A DNA stretch of 64,000 bases from Ptiloglossa arizonensis (Eukaryota > Arthropoda > Insecta > Hymenoptera > Colletidae). The notes below the pieces were generated by a model that ran no database searches, was not told the origin of the DNA, and saw nothing but the letters and a program-made list of their open reading frames with translations. Made by a program: the position numbers and the translations under genes. Numbering within the stretch: position 1 is the stretch's first letter; each line of letters starts with the position of its first letter. The stretch spans positions 27,298,543-27,362,542 of the forward strand of contig NC_135048.1 in assembly GCF_051014685.1 (NCBI RefSeq), in the 5' to 3' direction. Below are positions 35,894 through 48,566 of the stretch, in pieces.

Positions 35894-36809
35894 CTAGCCA
35901 CTCAAATTCTTCGGCGTCCTTTATACGACTCCTGCACGGCATCGATCGAGGTCGTAAAACCGTGTATCGCGTTAAGGGCGATGGCGAGCGAGTATCCTTG
36001 ACTGGCAATTGCCCGGTAATTGGCGAATCTTTGTTTTAGGCCTCTTAATGTTCGCGCTAACGCGTGCTCTTTACGACCGTAATCACGGGGCGGTTTCGTT
36101 CGAGTCGCGGCTGCACTCGGCCAAGGCCCCGGCACGGTGAAATCGTCGAAACACTGTTATTAGCCGATAATAAATTTCGCAGAAAGTCGATCGCCACGGG
36201 AGTACCGTTTTCCAATCGTCTCGCGTGCACACGGCTGGCCGCGAGACCCATGCCCGACCAGGAGCGAAAATTCTGCTCGGATAGGATCCACGGAACGAAC
36301 GAACCGCCAACGATAAGAACGACCGGACGGTGGGTACCGAAAGTCAATTATACAGATAAAGGACGGCACATAAATAATTTTTCGTGAAACGGAAATCGAG
36401 CCAGAGAGCGAAAGAGCGAAAGAGCGAAAGAGCTCTTCCCGTGGTACGTTCCATCCTCGTTAACCTCTGCGGTCTCCGCTACTTACTTCTCTCGTTACCG
36501 TCGCGGGTGAAACCGACCGTGCGCGCTTTACGACCGTAAGTGTAGTAATGAAACATTCCTTTCTTTCCGAGTCAGCGACACCGAAACCGCCGTTGGAACG
36601 TTACCGGTCGAGAGCGGAACGATCCCTCGCTACGGGCGCTACGTGCAACCGATCGCTGAGAAGTTTTCAGGTTTCACCGAGGGTTTTTATTATCTTCTTC
36701 CCCGTAACCGTGAACAGTGTTCTACGAACGATACACGGGAATCTCTGGACATCGCGTCGCGTTAATTCGAGGCGGATAATTGGCGCGTTACTTGAATAGA
36801 CTTGAACGG
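35894..36809. other. Unique CpG-rich block with repeated dyad motif
   Basis: No gene is recognised. TTTACGACCGTAA (self-complementary outside its centre) occurs at 36070-36082 and again at 36527-36539. A GAGCGAAA microsatellite of about four units lies near 36406-36433. The open frames at 35902-36387 overlap on both strands. Confidence 0.5.
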
Positions 36810-37818
36810 GACTGAGAAAGAACAATAGGTGTGGTTGTAAATGGTTGGGTGTTCGTAAATGAGATGGATAAAGAAAAATAGGTGTTATTAGGTATTTATA
36901 GATGAGTTAGGTATTGTGAGATGAAGAAAGAAAAATACGTGTATTATTAGGTATCTAGGTAGGGTAGAAAGGAAATTAGGTGTGTTGTTTGATATTTAGA
37001 TGGGATAGGAAAAGAGAAATAGGTGAGTTATTAGGTATTTTGTTAGAACAGGAAAAGAAAAATAGAGGTTTTATTAGGTGCCTAGATGGAACAGAGAAAG
37101 AAAAATAGGGGCGTTATTAGGTACCTGGATGGGACAGGAAAAGAAAAATAGGTGTTATTAGGTATTTACAGATGAATTAGATATTGAGATAAAAAAGAAA
37201 AATACGTGTATTATTAGGTATCTAGATAGGGTAGAAAGGAAATTAGGTGTGTTGTTAGATATCTAGATGAGACAGAAAAAAAAATAGGGATGTTATTAGG
37301 TACCTAGATGGGACAGAAAAAGAAAAACAAGTTTATTATTAGGTACCTAGATGAGACAGAAAAAGAAAAACAAGTGTATTATTAGGTACCTAGATGGGAT
37401 AGAAAAATAAAAACAAGTGTATTATTAGGTATCTATATGAGACAGGGAAAGAGGAATAGGGGTGTTATTAGGTATTTATAGATGAGATAAAAAAGAAAAG
37501 TAGATGTATTATTAGGTACCTAGATGGGACAGAAAAAAAAACAAGTATATTATTAGGTATCTAGATGGGAGAGAAAAAGAAAAACAAGTGTATCATTAGA
37601 TACCTAGATGGGACCGAAAAAGAAAACCAAGTGTATCATTAGGTACCTAGATGGAACAGGGAAAGAAGAATATGGGTGTTATTAGGCATTTATAGATGAG
37701 ATAGGAAAAGAAAAATAGGTGTATTGGGTATCTAGATGGGACAGTAAGAACCAGGTGTATTATTAGGTATCTATTGACGAAACAGTAAAAGAAAAATAAA
37801 TGCATTATTAAGTATCTC
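36810..37818. repeat. ~45-bp minisatellite, C-poor strand, ~22 copies
   Basis: The unit is approximately TAGGTACCTAGATGGGACAG then AAAAAGAAAAACAAGTGTAT and TAT. Many units carry the palindrome TAGGTACCTA or its variant TAGGTATCTA. The plus strand is rich in A and G and poor in C. Early copies (36810-37000) are the most diverged. Confidence 0.93.
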
Positions 37819-39474
37819 CCGATTAAGATCTCCTTAACCCACTTGAAGTATTTGGGGTATCCCCCGGATTAAGATGGTCTCCTTAACCCACTTAAAGTCG
37901 CGTCGCTTAAGATCATGGTATACCACACGAAAACTTCTTACTCTGCATTTGTGGCGACTCCACTGTTTCGAGATCGAGGGACGGGAAATTTCGAACGTAA
38001 AGTATTTATTATTTAACTTGTCACTGTTTTTCAAACGCGCACCTACGAACCTTTCGCGGAGAACGGTTTTGAAAAATCGTTAACGTCCCTAGGTGTGTGC
38101 GTGCTTTTTCATAAATATTGAATGCTTTTATTTTTTTATAAATATTGAATGTTTTCCTTTTTCGGTACATATTTGATTTCCCTCTGTTCCCCCCTTATCG
38201 ATTACAGTTTAGCACGTGATCGCTTTTATTTTCATTCCGCAATTATTGCATGCAATTATTGCGTGTTTCGTTTAATCATTGATAAACATTGATTTACATT
38301 TACAAATAATATCGCACCGGGAATGATACAAAATGGAACCGGAAACATTATGTACTGCAATACTTGAATCAACCCACCGCGTCAGTTTATTCCAGAAATA
38401 ATTATTTATTGATAACATAATTAATTTAATAAAATCGAAAATAAATTCTTACCCACGGTTTCCTAATTTTCGTAATAAATACACCACACACACACACAAC
38501 CAAAAAAATCTCTCTAAGATTCACATATAATCCCAATAAAGGAAAAAAGTGCATCCTTCGCGGATGCACCGTTGCACTCGCGGAAAGAAATCCTCCCAAT
38601 TTCGTTTCACCGATACGATTATAGCGACTCCACTGTTTCGAGATTGTGGAACGGGAAATTTCGAACGTAAAATATTAATTTACTAAATTTTTATTTATTT
38701 TATTCATTTATCGAATTATACCCTCTCCGTTCCATTTCGCATCTTGGTACAAAGCAACTCGTTCCTAGTGCAAAAAATTCAAGTTCCAGGGTGCTTTTGG
38801 TCCTTTGGTCTCGAACCTCGTAACCATTTCCTACGTTATCACCCTGCCGTTATTATTATCATCACCGCGGGAAACGCGTTACTCGCTTTCGCGGTGGCCG
38901 CGTAGGTTTCATTGAATTACGCCCGCGTCCATTCATGCGCGTGCTTTCTCGCGGAGTGACCCTTTCTCCGCGCGTTTCCTCGCGTATAAATTGGGATACG
39001 GAGCGTAACCGTCGAGCGAAACTGGTTCCACGGAATCAATGGGCTCCACGGTGTACGATCCGCAAACACCTAGGCGTGCGTCATCTACCGTTCAGATAAC
39101 CGGGCGCGTTAATGGCGTCGCGCAGACTCTGATCGCGCGCGGTGATTTACGGGAAAGTCCCGCTTCGCTTCGGTCTTTTTTCACCCGGTGCAGTGTAGCA
39201 GGATTTCTTTTCGACCTCGGTCGTCGTACGTCGGACACCTTCGTCGAGAATTAACTCGATCGGCGGGAACCGATAGCGGGATTAATGTGCCGCACGACTC
39301 GTTGAATCGATCCCGGATCGGCGTTTAATTAATTCTCGCGCGATTATAGAGTGACAGCGTGTCCCGTGACGTGCTCTCGATTAGACTTCGACACAGGTCG
39401 AATATTTTACGGGGATTTTGGCGATGCGAATAAATTTCGAATTATTTTGTGGGCGCTCGAACGCTTGGAACGGA
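37819..39474. other. Unique sequence with small duplications and a hairpin
   Basis: Contains a 54-bp-spaced direct repeat of GATTAAGATCTCCTTAACCC (about 37821 and 37867) and a ~60-bp dispersed duplication (37953-38015 and 38623-38680) headed by GCGACTCCACTGTTTCGAGA. There is a TAAATATTGAATGNTTT dimer near 38112-38157, a CA tract at 38481-38499, and a perfect 8-bp stem GTGCATCC/GGATGCAC at 38549-38569. CGCGTATAAATTGG near 38981 is a weak TATA candidate in a CpG-rich block. The short frame 39039-39254 downstream is not recognised. Confidence 0.6.
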
Positions 39475-40330
39475 ATGGGAATGTTTCGCGGATATTCGTG
39501 AGATTGAAATAAAGTTTGAATGTTTGGGTATCTTGGGTGTCGAGAGTGGAGCGGTAATGTTTGAGTAGAGCGGTATGTGTGAACTTGGAATACTTTGCGG
39601 GGATTTGAGTAGTAGGAATAGGTTAGGGATGTTTGAGTAATCGAATGGTGAGAGTAAATTTTGTGGGTTGGAGTATTTGAATGGTGAGAGTAAAGTTTGA
39701 GTGTTCGAGTATTCGAGTAGTGTGAGTAAACCTTGAGTGTTCGAGTATTCGAATGGTGCGAGTAAACTTTGAGTGTTTGAGTACTCGAGTAGTGTGAGTA
39801 AACTTTGAGTGTTCAAGTATTCGAATGGTACGAGTAAAGTTTGAATGTTCGAGTACTCGAGTAGTATGACTACAGTCTGAGTATTCGAGTATTCGAATGG
39901 TTCGAGTAGAGTTTGTGTTCGAGTACTCGAGTAGTATGAGTAAACTTTGAGTGTTCGAGTATTCGAATGGTGCGAGTAGACTTTGAGTATTCGAGTACTC
40001 GAGTAGTGTGAGTAAACTTTGAGTATTCGAGTATACGAATGGTGTGAAATTTGAATATTTGAGTACCTTGGGTGTCGAGAGTGAAGCGGTAATGTTTGAA
40101 TAGAACGCTACGTGTGAACTTGGAATATTTTTCGAGTACTTGAATAGTAGGAATAAGTTACGAATATTCGAGTACTCGAATGCTGCGAGTAAACTTTGAA
40201 TATTCGATTATTCGAACGCTACGAGTAAACTTTGAATATTCAAGTATTTGAATGGTGCGAGTGGATTATGAATATTCGAGTATTCGAATGCTACGAGTAA
40301 ACTTTGAATATCTAAATACTCGAACGAGTC
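39475..40330. repeat. 36-bp minisatellite with alternating palindromic cores
   Basis: Monomers GAGTAAACTTTGAGTGTTCG plus AGTATTCGAATGGTGC or AGTACTCGAGTAGTGT alternate, so the better-ordered period is 72 bp. The alternating cores ATTCGAAT and ACTCGAGT are perfect 8-base palindromes. A ~130-bp segment near 39534-39615 (GTCGAGAGTGGAGCGGTAAT) recurs near 40073-40155, showing a longer internal duplication. Confidence 0.92.
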
Positions 40331-42075
40331 TTTGTCTTCTGAAGTTTAGAACAGCTGCTTTCTATTTTCGGTAACTGGTTTTAAATGTAACCCCGAACTG
40401 TCAATGAACGTTAATTAATCAATCCGCTCGCGATAAGAATAACCATCGTTCGATGAATCATGGCCGAGATTAACTAACGATTTGTACTTATTTGGATTAA
40501 TTTCAATATTGATACATTGGCACAAAAAATTGAAAGGTGCTCGTCGTAAAATCTTTCGATTCTCCTTATACGGTAAAATAATATTGATAACGATCCCCGT
40601 GCTAATCCATATAATCATATTCTTTAGTATCGTTGAAAATATAAACCATAAATACTGTCTTCGTGTAACATAAATAAAATATAAATTTCGCATAAAATAT
40701 AAAGTGCACGCGCATCGTAAGATTCATTGCTTTCGCATTCATCGCGTGCGAGTGGAATCAATTGGTCGATCGAGGTCGAGCGTACGCTATCCCCACCACA
40801 AACTCTAGCTACCCCCTCCCTACTCCCTGTCGCGCGTTTTCTACTAGCTACGCATTGTCTCGACTCGACGACAGCTTTCGCGACACAAAACTCAATACGA
40901 AATCGTTTTTCACGCAATCTACGGTGGAAGAAGCGATCCTGAGCGGTCCGATTGATCTTCTTTCGACTATAACGGATAATACTAAACACGTCCGTAATAT
41001 TTATCCACGATTTCAACGTAATAGTTCGGGTTACACGGGTGAAAGAGCCCCGGTTAAATTAAATGTCCATGTGTCGCCCCCCCCTTACCCCCTTCGGATT
41101 AATATCCTTTGCCGGCGCGCGCGATTGTTTATGGAATCCTCGTACGCGGGATTTATAGGACGTTTAATCGCTAGAAAGTGAGAGGCGGAGCACGACGGTA
41201 GCCGTTACGGCTGGGAATAATAAGAGTTTAACAGCGAATCGCGTGTAATAGTTCTTTTATCTTTTTGGCAGCCGTGTTTCATTGCCTCGTTAAAACGCAC
41301 CGGCTACTCGAAGAAGACATTAAAAGTCGTGCCACTCCATAAAGATAAAAAATGGTTTTAACCACCGGCCATTCCGCCTCAGTTCCTTGTAAAATTCATA
41401 TCCGCGCGGAGCGTCGTCGTCGCGATGCTTTCGATAATCGATACACACGGGGTGATTCGGGTCGACCTGCAACGGATTAACCTCCAAAATTATGGGAGTT
41501 TGTCAAAAGTTGAGCGAAATATCCGGTCCCGGACCCGCGTGTATTTCCGTATTTTCGAATGGAAATAAGCGTACGAGGTGGATCATGGACGCTGCATTCC
41601 GTCGAATTTGCGAGAAAACGCAATGGTGTAGGTTGCTCTAGGACCACCGTGTATATAAATATCGTTTTAATCTGGAAATGGATATATCTCGAAACGAACG
41701 TTGAATCGAGAGGACCGAGCGCAATGGGGCTGCAGAAGATGGAGTGTGTCGTTTGAGTTTTACGAGGAGGAGATCTATAATTAAAGGTGTAAAATATATT
41801 TCAAGATCATCGGACTCGTATAAAAGATCGACGATCTTCGAAGAAAAGAAACGGTACGACTGTCTCGGAACCATTGTCCTTCGCATTTCTGCCAATGCAA
41901 TTGATTCTCTACGCTTAAAGAATAAGATGCGAAGCGGTACGCGCATTGACTGTACAACGATGACGCGAGAGTCGATAAGCGTGAACACAGTGTTGAATTA
42001 TCGCGTGGCAGAATTTTTACCTTCCGATAACTAGTCAGTGACCCTTGTATAGACACATTTCCTAAACAAGAATCT
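40331..42075. other. Unique sequence left of the palindrome
   Basis: AT-rich, then CpG-rich unique sequence. Frames at 40415-40693 (minus), 40762-41181 (plus) and 41638-42056 (both strands) are unrecognised and mutually overlapping. No transposon end other than the palindrome edge is seen. Confidence 0.5.
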
Positions 42076-42503
42076 ATATTTTTGTATTTTTACAAAAAGT
42101 CCTTCACGTCGAATGAAAACCCTACTCACGATCGTATTCTTTAGACATTTCCGAAGAAGAAACTATCCGGCAGAAGTGCTGGAAAGACTTACGTTTCGAG
42201 CAGCCCGAGAAAATATTCGTCGGCAACGCGTGTACAGCGGTTTACCGCCATGTGTTCCGCTGCTCGCTCGTCTCGATTCGGCAGGATCGTGGCACGCGTA
42301 ACCAACACCGATGGAAGGGTTCAACGGAGCATCCACTACGAGGAAATAATCTTTGACCCTTCTTTTAACATTTCTGGGTTCTATCGCTTTTCTCTCGTAT
42401 ATTTCTGTGGATACCAATCACCAAACTATGACCAACTTCTTTATCAATTTCAATCGACAGAAATTTCATTTATACAGTATTCTAAATTCGCAGCCAATTA
42501 GCT

Positions 42504-42550
42504 CGGTACTACCCGCGACGAAGAATTATCGCTCGTCGCGAGTAATACCG
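42504..42550 (+). other. 47-nt conserved hairpin, left arm
   Basis: CGGTACTACCCGCGACGA pairs with the segment ending TCGTCGCGAGTAATACCG, an 18-bp stem in which the two unlike pairs can form G-U wobbles on one strand. The loop is about 11 nt. It may be a structured RNA element or chance. Confidence 0.55.
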
Positions 42551-43610
42551 ATTACCAGGTCTCACCACGTGGAGGTTGCTGCGAGCGGAGACCCGGAGAG
42601 AGATAGATGGAATCAAAGTTCCATCGATCTCCCTCGACACGCGATACAAACGAAGATACTAAACCAAAGAGATGGAAGGAATCAATGTTCCTTCGATCTC
42701 CTCGTTTAATTCTGCCGAGCAATTACATTATGGAAAAATTAGGCAAAATTGGGAAATACGCGACGCGAACCGTGGAGTTGTTCCTACTAGGTCGGTCCCG
42801 TTTCCCCTCAGTGGGCCCGATTCTCAAGGATATGCGCGACGCCGTCCACTCCTCTAGAGGAGTGCCCCGTTTCTCCCAACTCCGCAGCCAGGAGCCACGC
42901 AGAGCGTGGACCTGACTCACGGAGGATGACGAAGAGAGGGTCTTATGATGGATCAAGGGCTTCCGCAGGGACCGGTGCGAACACCTGCCCCTGTGTTCGC
43001 AGCATATACTCTCTCAAAGCGGACGCACCAGAAGAGACGGCGATCGAGCGTTCGGTCCACCTCCACGGCCGGTCACTTGCTTATGCAACAAGCAGAGGTG
43101 GCCGGACTGAGTGACGAGCAAGCGAGCAAAAAGAAGCTAAAGATTGGATAATTGCTCGGCAGATCACAGATATTCGTACATGGTGACCTTAAAACTAACT
43201 TAGTCTATACTTGGAATCAACAGTCCCGCGGAGGATGCAATACATCAGTCCTCTTCGTTCTTCGTTCTTCGTTTTCCGATAAATCTAAGAGAACGTATCC
43301 AAGAGAAACCTAAGATTAACCCAAAGTCAATGCATAACAGAAAATAGAAATGAATTTGGTTAGTGGAAAAAAAAAACATGTAAAAACAAGTAGAAATTAA
43401 AATCAGAGAACAAATGAAACGAATTAGACAAAGAAACAATTGAAAAAAAAAAGAAATGATTGAGAGAATGGTCGCCAGTACTGACCACCGCCTACCGGCG
43501 GCCAGTACCGGTTACCATGGTGGGGGGTCCCCCTTCCGTAAACCTAAAACGAAGAGATCCGTCCACCTCGGAGGCTCCAGGAACAATGAAATTTTAAACA
43601 ACCGGCGGCT

Positions 43611-43646
43611 CCTTATATACCCTGCGCAAGGTCACTTACCAGTGAC
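43611..43646 (-). promoter_or_regulatory. Outward TATA motif with upstream hairpin, left arm
   Basis: On the minus strand TATATAAGG (43611-43619) would start transcription leftward, out of the palindrome. Just upstream is the perfect stem-loop GTCACTTACCAGTGAC (43631-43646). The TATA match is good for an RNA polymerase II core promoter. No initiator can be fixed, and function is inferred. Confidence 0.35.
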
Positions 43647-43683
43647 TTACCGTTACTTCCATTGTCTTTGTTCGATCTAATCG

Positions 43684-46150
43684 AATATTTCAACGAATTG
43701 ATGGCTTTTTAGCCATTATTTATACTAGAACATTGTTAATGATTGTTTAATCTACGGTCCTACGACGGTTGTTAATAAATACGATAAATAAACATCAAGA
43801 TATTGCGAAATATTCGAAGGCGAACGGTTTCGGTGAATGTTTGTTCATTTCCGCGATTGTTACTAACATTTATGCATGTTCCCAATATTGATCGAACAAT
43901 GTGCATCTTATTTATGTATTGCAATTAATTGAGAAACTTATACAAATTGATTTTGATCGAGACTCGATGTTAAAACGTGTTTCGTAAAGTTTTAAAGCAT
44001 GGAAAGTAACAATTGTTCATTAGATACATTGATTTAACATTTGTTTAATTCTTACAATTTACACAATACGCGTAGAAGTGGTATTTTTTACATAAAAGTG
44101 CCAAAATTCAATTAATCGCTGTTCTGGATAGGAAAATCATCGCGATGAATACTTGTAAATCGATAATCGATACGTGTAGCCTTGAGAATGTCAGTTAGAT
44201 CTCATGGATGAATTCCTTCCCGAACAAAGAATATTTCAATGAAATTATATTTTAAGCCATTATTTATACTAGGACATTATTAATAGTTACTTAATCTACG
44301 GTCCTACGATGGTTGTTAATAAATATGATAAATAAACATTAAGATATTGTGAAATCTGGGAAGAGGAACGGTTTCTGTGATTGTTTTTTCCTCCACGCGA
44401 TTGTTTTAACATTTACGCATGTGCTGAATATTAATGTTACAATACGCATCTCGTTTATGCATTATAAATGAATAGTTAGACTTCAGAAATTAATTTTGAT
44501 CGAAATTCGAAGTAAAAACATGTTTCTTAAAGTTTTGAAGTATGGAAAGTATTATTTGTCTATTAGATACATTAATTTAATATTTGTTTAATTATTATAA
44601 TTTACACAATGCATGTAGAAGTTGTTGTTTTTACTTAAAAGAGTCGAAATTCAATTGATCACTTTTCTAGATAGAAAAATCATCGTGAAGAATATTTGTA
44701 AATCGATAATCGATACGTGTAGCCTTGGCAGTGTCCATTGGACCTTAACGAAAACTTCCTTCGCGAACAAACCATATTTCAATAAATTTATATTTTAAAC
44801 CATTGTTTATACTAGAACATTGTTAATAATTGTTTAATCTACGATCGTAAGACGGTTGTTAATAAATACGACAAATAAACATCAAGATATTGCGAAATTT
44901 TCGAAGGCGAACGGTTTCGGTGAATGTTTGTTCATTTCCGCGATTGTTACTAACATTTATGCATGTTCCCAATATTGATCGAACAATGTGCATCTTATTT
45001 ATGTATTGCAATTAATTAAGAAACTTATAGAAATTGATTTTGATCGAGACTCGATGTTAAAACGTGTTTCGTAAAGTTTTACAGCATGTAAAGTAACAAT
45101 TGTTCATTAGATACATTGATTTAACATTTGTTTAATTCTTACAATTTACACAATACGCGTAGAAGTGGTATTTCATACATAAAAGTGCCAAAATTCAATT
45201 AATCGCTGTTCTGGATAGAACAATCATCGCGATGAATACTTGTAAATCGATAATCGATACGTGTAGCCTTGAGAATGTCAGTTAGATCTCATGGATGAAT
45301 TCCTTCCCGAACAAAGAATATTTCAACGAAATTATATTTTAAGCCATTATTTATACTAGGACATTAATAATAGTTACTTAATCTACGGTCCTACGACGGT
45401 TGTTAATAAATACGATAAATAAACATCAAGATATTGCGAAATCTTCTAAAGCGAACGGTTTCGGTGAATGTTTGTTCATTTCCGCGATTGTTACTAACAT
45501 TTATGCATGTTCCCAATATTGATCGAACAATGTGCATCTTATTTATGTATTGCAATTAATTAAGAAACTTATACAAATTGATTTTGATCGAGACTCGATG
45601 TTAAAACGTGTTTCGTAAAGTTTTAAAGCATGGAAAGTAACAATTGTTCATTAGATACATTGATTTAACATTTGTTTAATTTTTACAATTTACACAATAC
45701 GCGTACAAGGTGTATTTTTTACTTAAAAGTGCCGAAGTTCAATTAATCGCTTTTCTAAATAGAAAAATCATCGCGATGAACGCTTGTGAATCGATAATCG
45801 ATATGTTTAGCCTTGACAATGTCGGTTGGACCTCAATGATAACAATTACATCGCGAACGAAAAATACTTCAACGACATAATGTTTTAATCCATTATTTAT
45901 ACCAGGACATTGTTAATAATTTTTTAAACCATGGTGCTACGACGGTTGTTATTAATTCTGATAAATGAACATCAAGATATTGCAAAATCTGCGAAGGGGA
46001 ACGGTTTCTGTGAATTGTTGTTCATCAACGCATTTGTTATTAACATTTATGCATGTTTCGAACATTTATGTCAGAGAATGCATCTTAGTTATGCATTGTA
46101 AATGATTGATTTGCCTATAGAAATTAAATTTGATCGAGAATTAAAGTAAA
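43684..46150 (+). repeat. ~545-bp tandem array, left arm (four units plus part)
   Basis: AATATTTCAACGAAATTATA and variants starts units at 43684, 44230, 44774, 45318 and 45863, so the period is 544-546 bp. Each unit contains GTCCTACGACGGTTGTTAAT, ACATCAAGATATTGCGAAAT, CATTTATGCATGTTCCCAAT and AATCGATAATCGATACGTGT. Unit 2 is a distinct variant (GAGGAACGGTTTCTGTG). The fifth unit is cut after ~288 bp at the palindrome centre. Confidence 0.94.
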
Positions 46151-46166
46151 ACGTGGTATTCATATG

Positions 46167-48085
46167 TTTCTCGATTTTCGATCGAAATTAATATTTGTAA
46201 AGTAATTAATGACTTATAATGCACAAATAAGATGCACATTGTAATGTTAATATGCGGAACGTGCGTAAATATTAATAACAATTACGGAGATGAAAAAACA
46301 TTTACCAAAACCGTTCCCCTTCATAGATTTTGCAATATCTTGATGTTTATTTATCATAATCATTAACAACCGTCGTAGGACCATAGTTTAAACAATTATT
46401 AACATTGTCCAAGTATAAATAATGGCTTGAAATATCATTTCGTTGAAATAATCTTTGTTCACGAAGGAATTTTTCGTTGAGATCCAACTGACATTCTCAA
46501 GGCTACATGTATCGATGATCGATTCACAAGTGTTCATCGCGATGATTTTTTTATCTAGAAAAGCGATTAATTGAATTTCGGCACTTTTATGTAAAAAATG
46601 CAACTTCTACGCGTATTGTGTATTTTATGAGAATTAAATAAATGTTAAATTAATGTATCTAATTATCAATTGTTACTTTCCATGCTTTGAAACATTAAAA
46701 AACACGTTTGTACCTCGAAACTCAATCAACATTAATTGTTGTTGGCGAATCGATCATTTTTAATGCATAAATAAGATACACATGGTTCGATCAATATTGG
46801 GAACATGCATAAATGTTAGTAAAAATCGCGGAAATGAACAAACATTCACCGAAACCGTTCGCCTTCGAAAATTTCGCAATATCTTGATGTTTATTTGTCG
46901 TATTTATTAACAACCGTCTTACGATCGTAGATTAAACAATTATTAACAATGTTCTAGTATAAACAATGGTTTAAAATATAAATTTATTGAAATATGGTTT
47001 GTTCGCGAAGGAAGTTTTCGTTAAGGTCCAATGGACACTGCCAAGGCTACACGTATCGATTATCGATTTACAAATATTCTTCACGATGATTTTTCTATCT
47101 AGAAAAGTGATCAATTGAATTTCGACTCTTTTAAGTAAAAACAACAACTTCTACATGCATTGTGTAAATTATAATAATTAAACAAATATTAAATTAATGT
47201 ATCTAATAGACAAATAATACTTTCCATACTTCAAAACTTTAAGAAACATGTTTTTACTTCGAATTTCGATCAAAATTAATTTCTGAAGTCTAACTATTCA
47301 TTTATAATGCATAAACGAGATGCGTATTGTAACATTAATATTCAGCACATGCGTAAATGTTAAAACAATCGCGTGGAGGAAAAAACAATCACAGAAACCG
47401 TTCCTCTTCCCAGATTTCACAATATCTTAATGTTTATTTATCATATTTATTAACAACCATCGTAGGACCGTAGATTAAGTAACTATTAATAATGTCCTAG
47501 TATAAATAATGGCTTAAAATATAATTTCATTGAAATATTCTTTGTTCGGGAAGGAATTCATCCATGAGATCTAACTGACATTCTCAAGGCTACACGTATC
47601 GATTATCGATTTACAAGTATTCATCGCGATGATTTTCCTATCCAGAACAGCGATTAATTGAATTTTGGCACTTTTATGTAAAAAATAACACTTCTACGCG
47701 TATTGTGTAAATTGTAAGAATTAAACAAATGTTAAATCAATGTATTTAATGAACAATTGTTACTTTCCATGCTTTAAAACTTTACGAAACACGTTTTAAC
47801 ATCGAGTCTCGATCAAAATCAATTTGTATAAGTTTCTCAATTAATTGCAATACATAAATAAGATACACATTGTTCGATCAATATTGGGAACATGCATAAA
47901 TGTTAGTAACAATCGCGGAAATGAACAAACATTCACCGAAACCGTTCGCCTTCGAATATTTCGCAATATCTTGATGTTTATTTATCGTATTTATTAACAA
48001 CTGTCGTAGGACCGTAGATTAAACAATCATTAACAATGTTCTAGTATAAATAATGGCTAAAAAGCCATCAACTCGTTGAAATATT
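46167..48085 (-). repeat. ~545-bp tandem array, right arm (three units plus part)
   Basis: Inverted copies have unit boundaries at about 48085, 47539, 46997 and 46452, then a 286-bp partial unit to the centre. The outermost two mirror left units 1 and 2 closely, including the unit-2 variant. The inner ones mirror left units 3 and 5, so a counterpart of left unit 4 is missing. Confidence 0.93.
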
Positions 48086-48122
48086 CGATTAGATCGAACC
48101 ATGACAATGGAAGTAACGGTAA

Positions 48123-48158
48123 GTCACTGGTAAGTGACCTTGCGCAGGGTATATAAGG
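48123..48158 (+). promoter_or_regulatory. Outward TATA motif with upstream hairpin, right arm
   Basis: Mirror copy of the left-arm motif: stem-loop GTCACTGGTAAGTGAC (48123-48138), then TATATAAGG (48150-48158) reading rightward, out of the palindrome. Exact retention in both arms is expected from arm identity alone and is not independent evidence of function. Confidence 0.35.
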
Positions 48159-48566
48159 AGCCGCCGGTTGTTTAAAATTTCATTGTTCCTGGAGCCTCCG
48201 AGGTGGACGGATCTCTTCGTTTTAGGTTTACGGAAGGGGGACCCCCCACCATGGTAACCGGTACTGGCCGCCGGTAGGCGGTGGTCAGTACTGGCGACCA
48301 TTCTCTCAATCATTTCTTTTTTTTTTCAATTGTTTCTTTGTCTAATTCGTTTCATTTGTTCTCTGATTTTAATTTCTACTTGTTTTTGCATGTTTTTTTT
48401 TTCCACTAACCAAATTCATTTCTATTTTCTATTATGCCTTGACTTTGTGTTAATCTTAGGTTTCTCTTGGATACGTTCTCTTAGATTTATCGGAAAACGA
48501 AGAACGAAGAACGAAGAGGACTGATGTATTGCATCCTCCGCGGGACTGTTGATTCCAAGTATAGAC

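Larger units (their letters stand above)
42076..46150 (+). repeat. Left arm of the 8.1-kb palindrome
   Basis: About 4.08 kb: outer module 42076-42660, CpG-rich module 42660-43210, T-rich and G/C segment 43210-43683, then tandem units to 46150. It has one copy of the CpG-rich module where the right arm has two. Open frames (42353-42709, 42607-42915, 42945-43151) recur in the right arm simply because the DNA does. None contains a domain I recognise. Confidence 0.9.

Noticed and set aside
42353..43151. Open frames in the palindrome's outer and CpG-rich modules, repeated in the right arm
   Set aside because: Their recurrence follows from arm identity. Between the left copy and the diverged outer right copy, most changes alter the amino acid (for example Y to D, R to L, G to V), which does not look like purifying selection.
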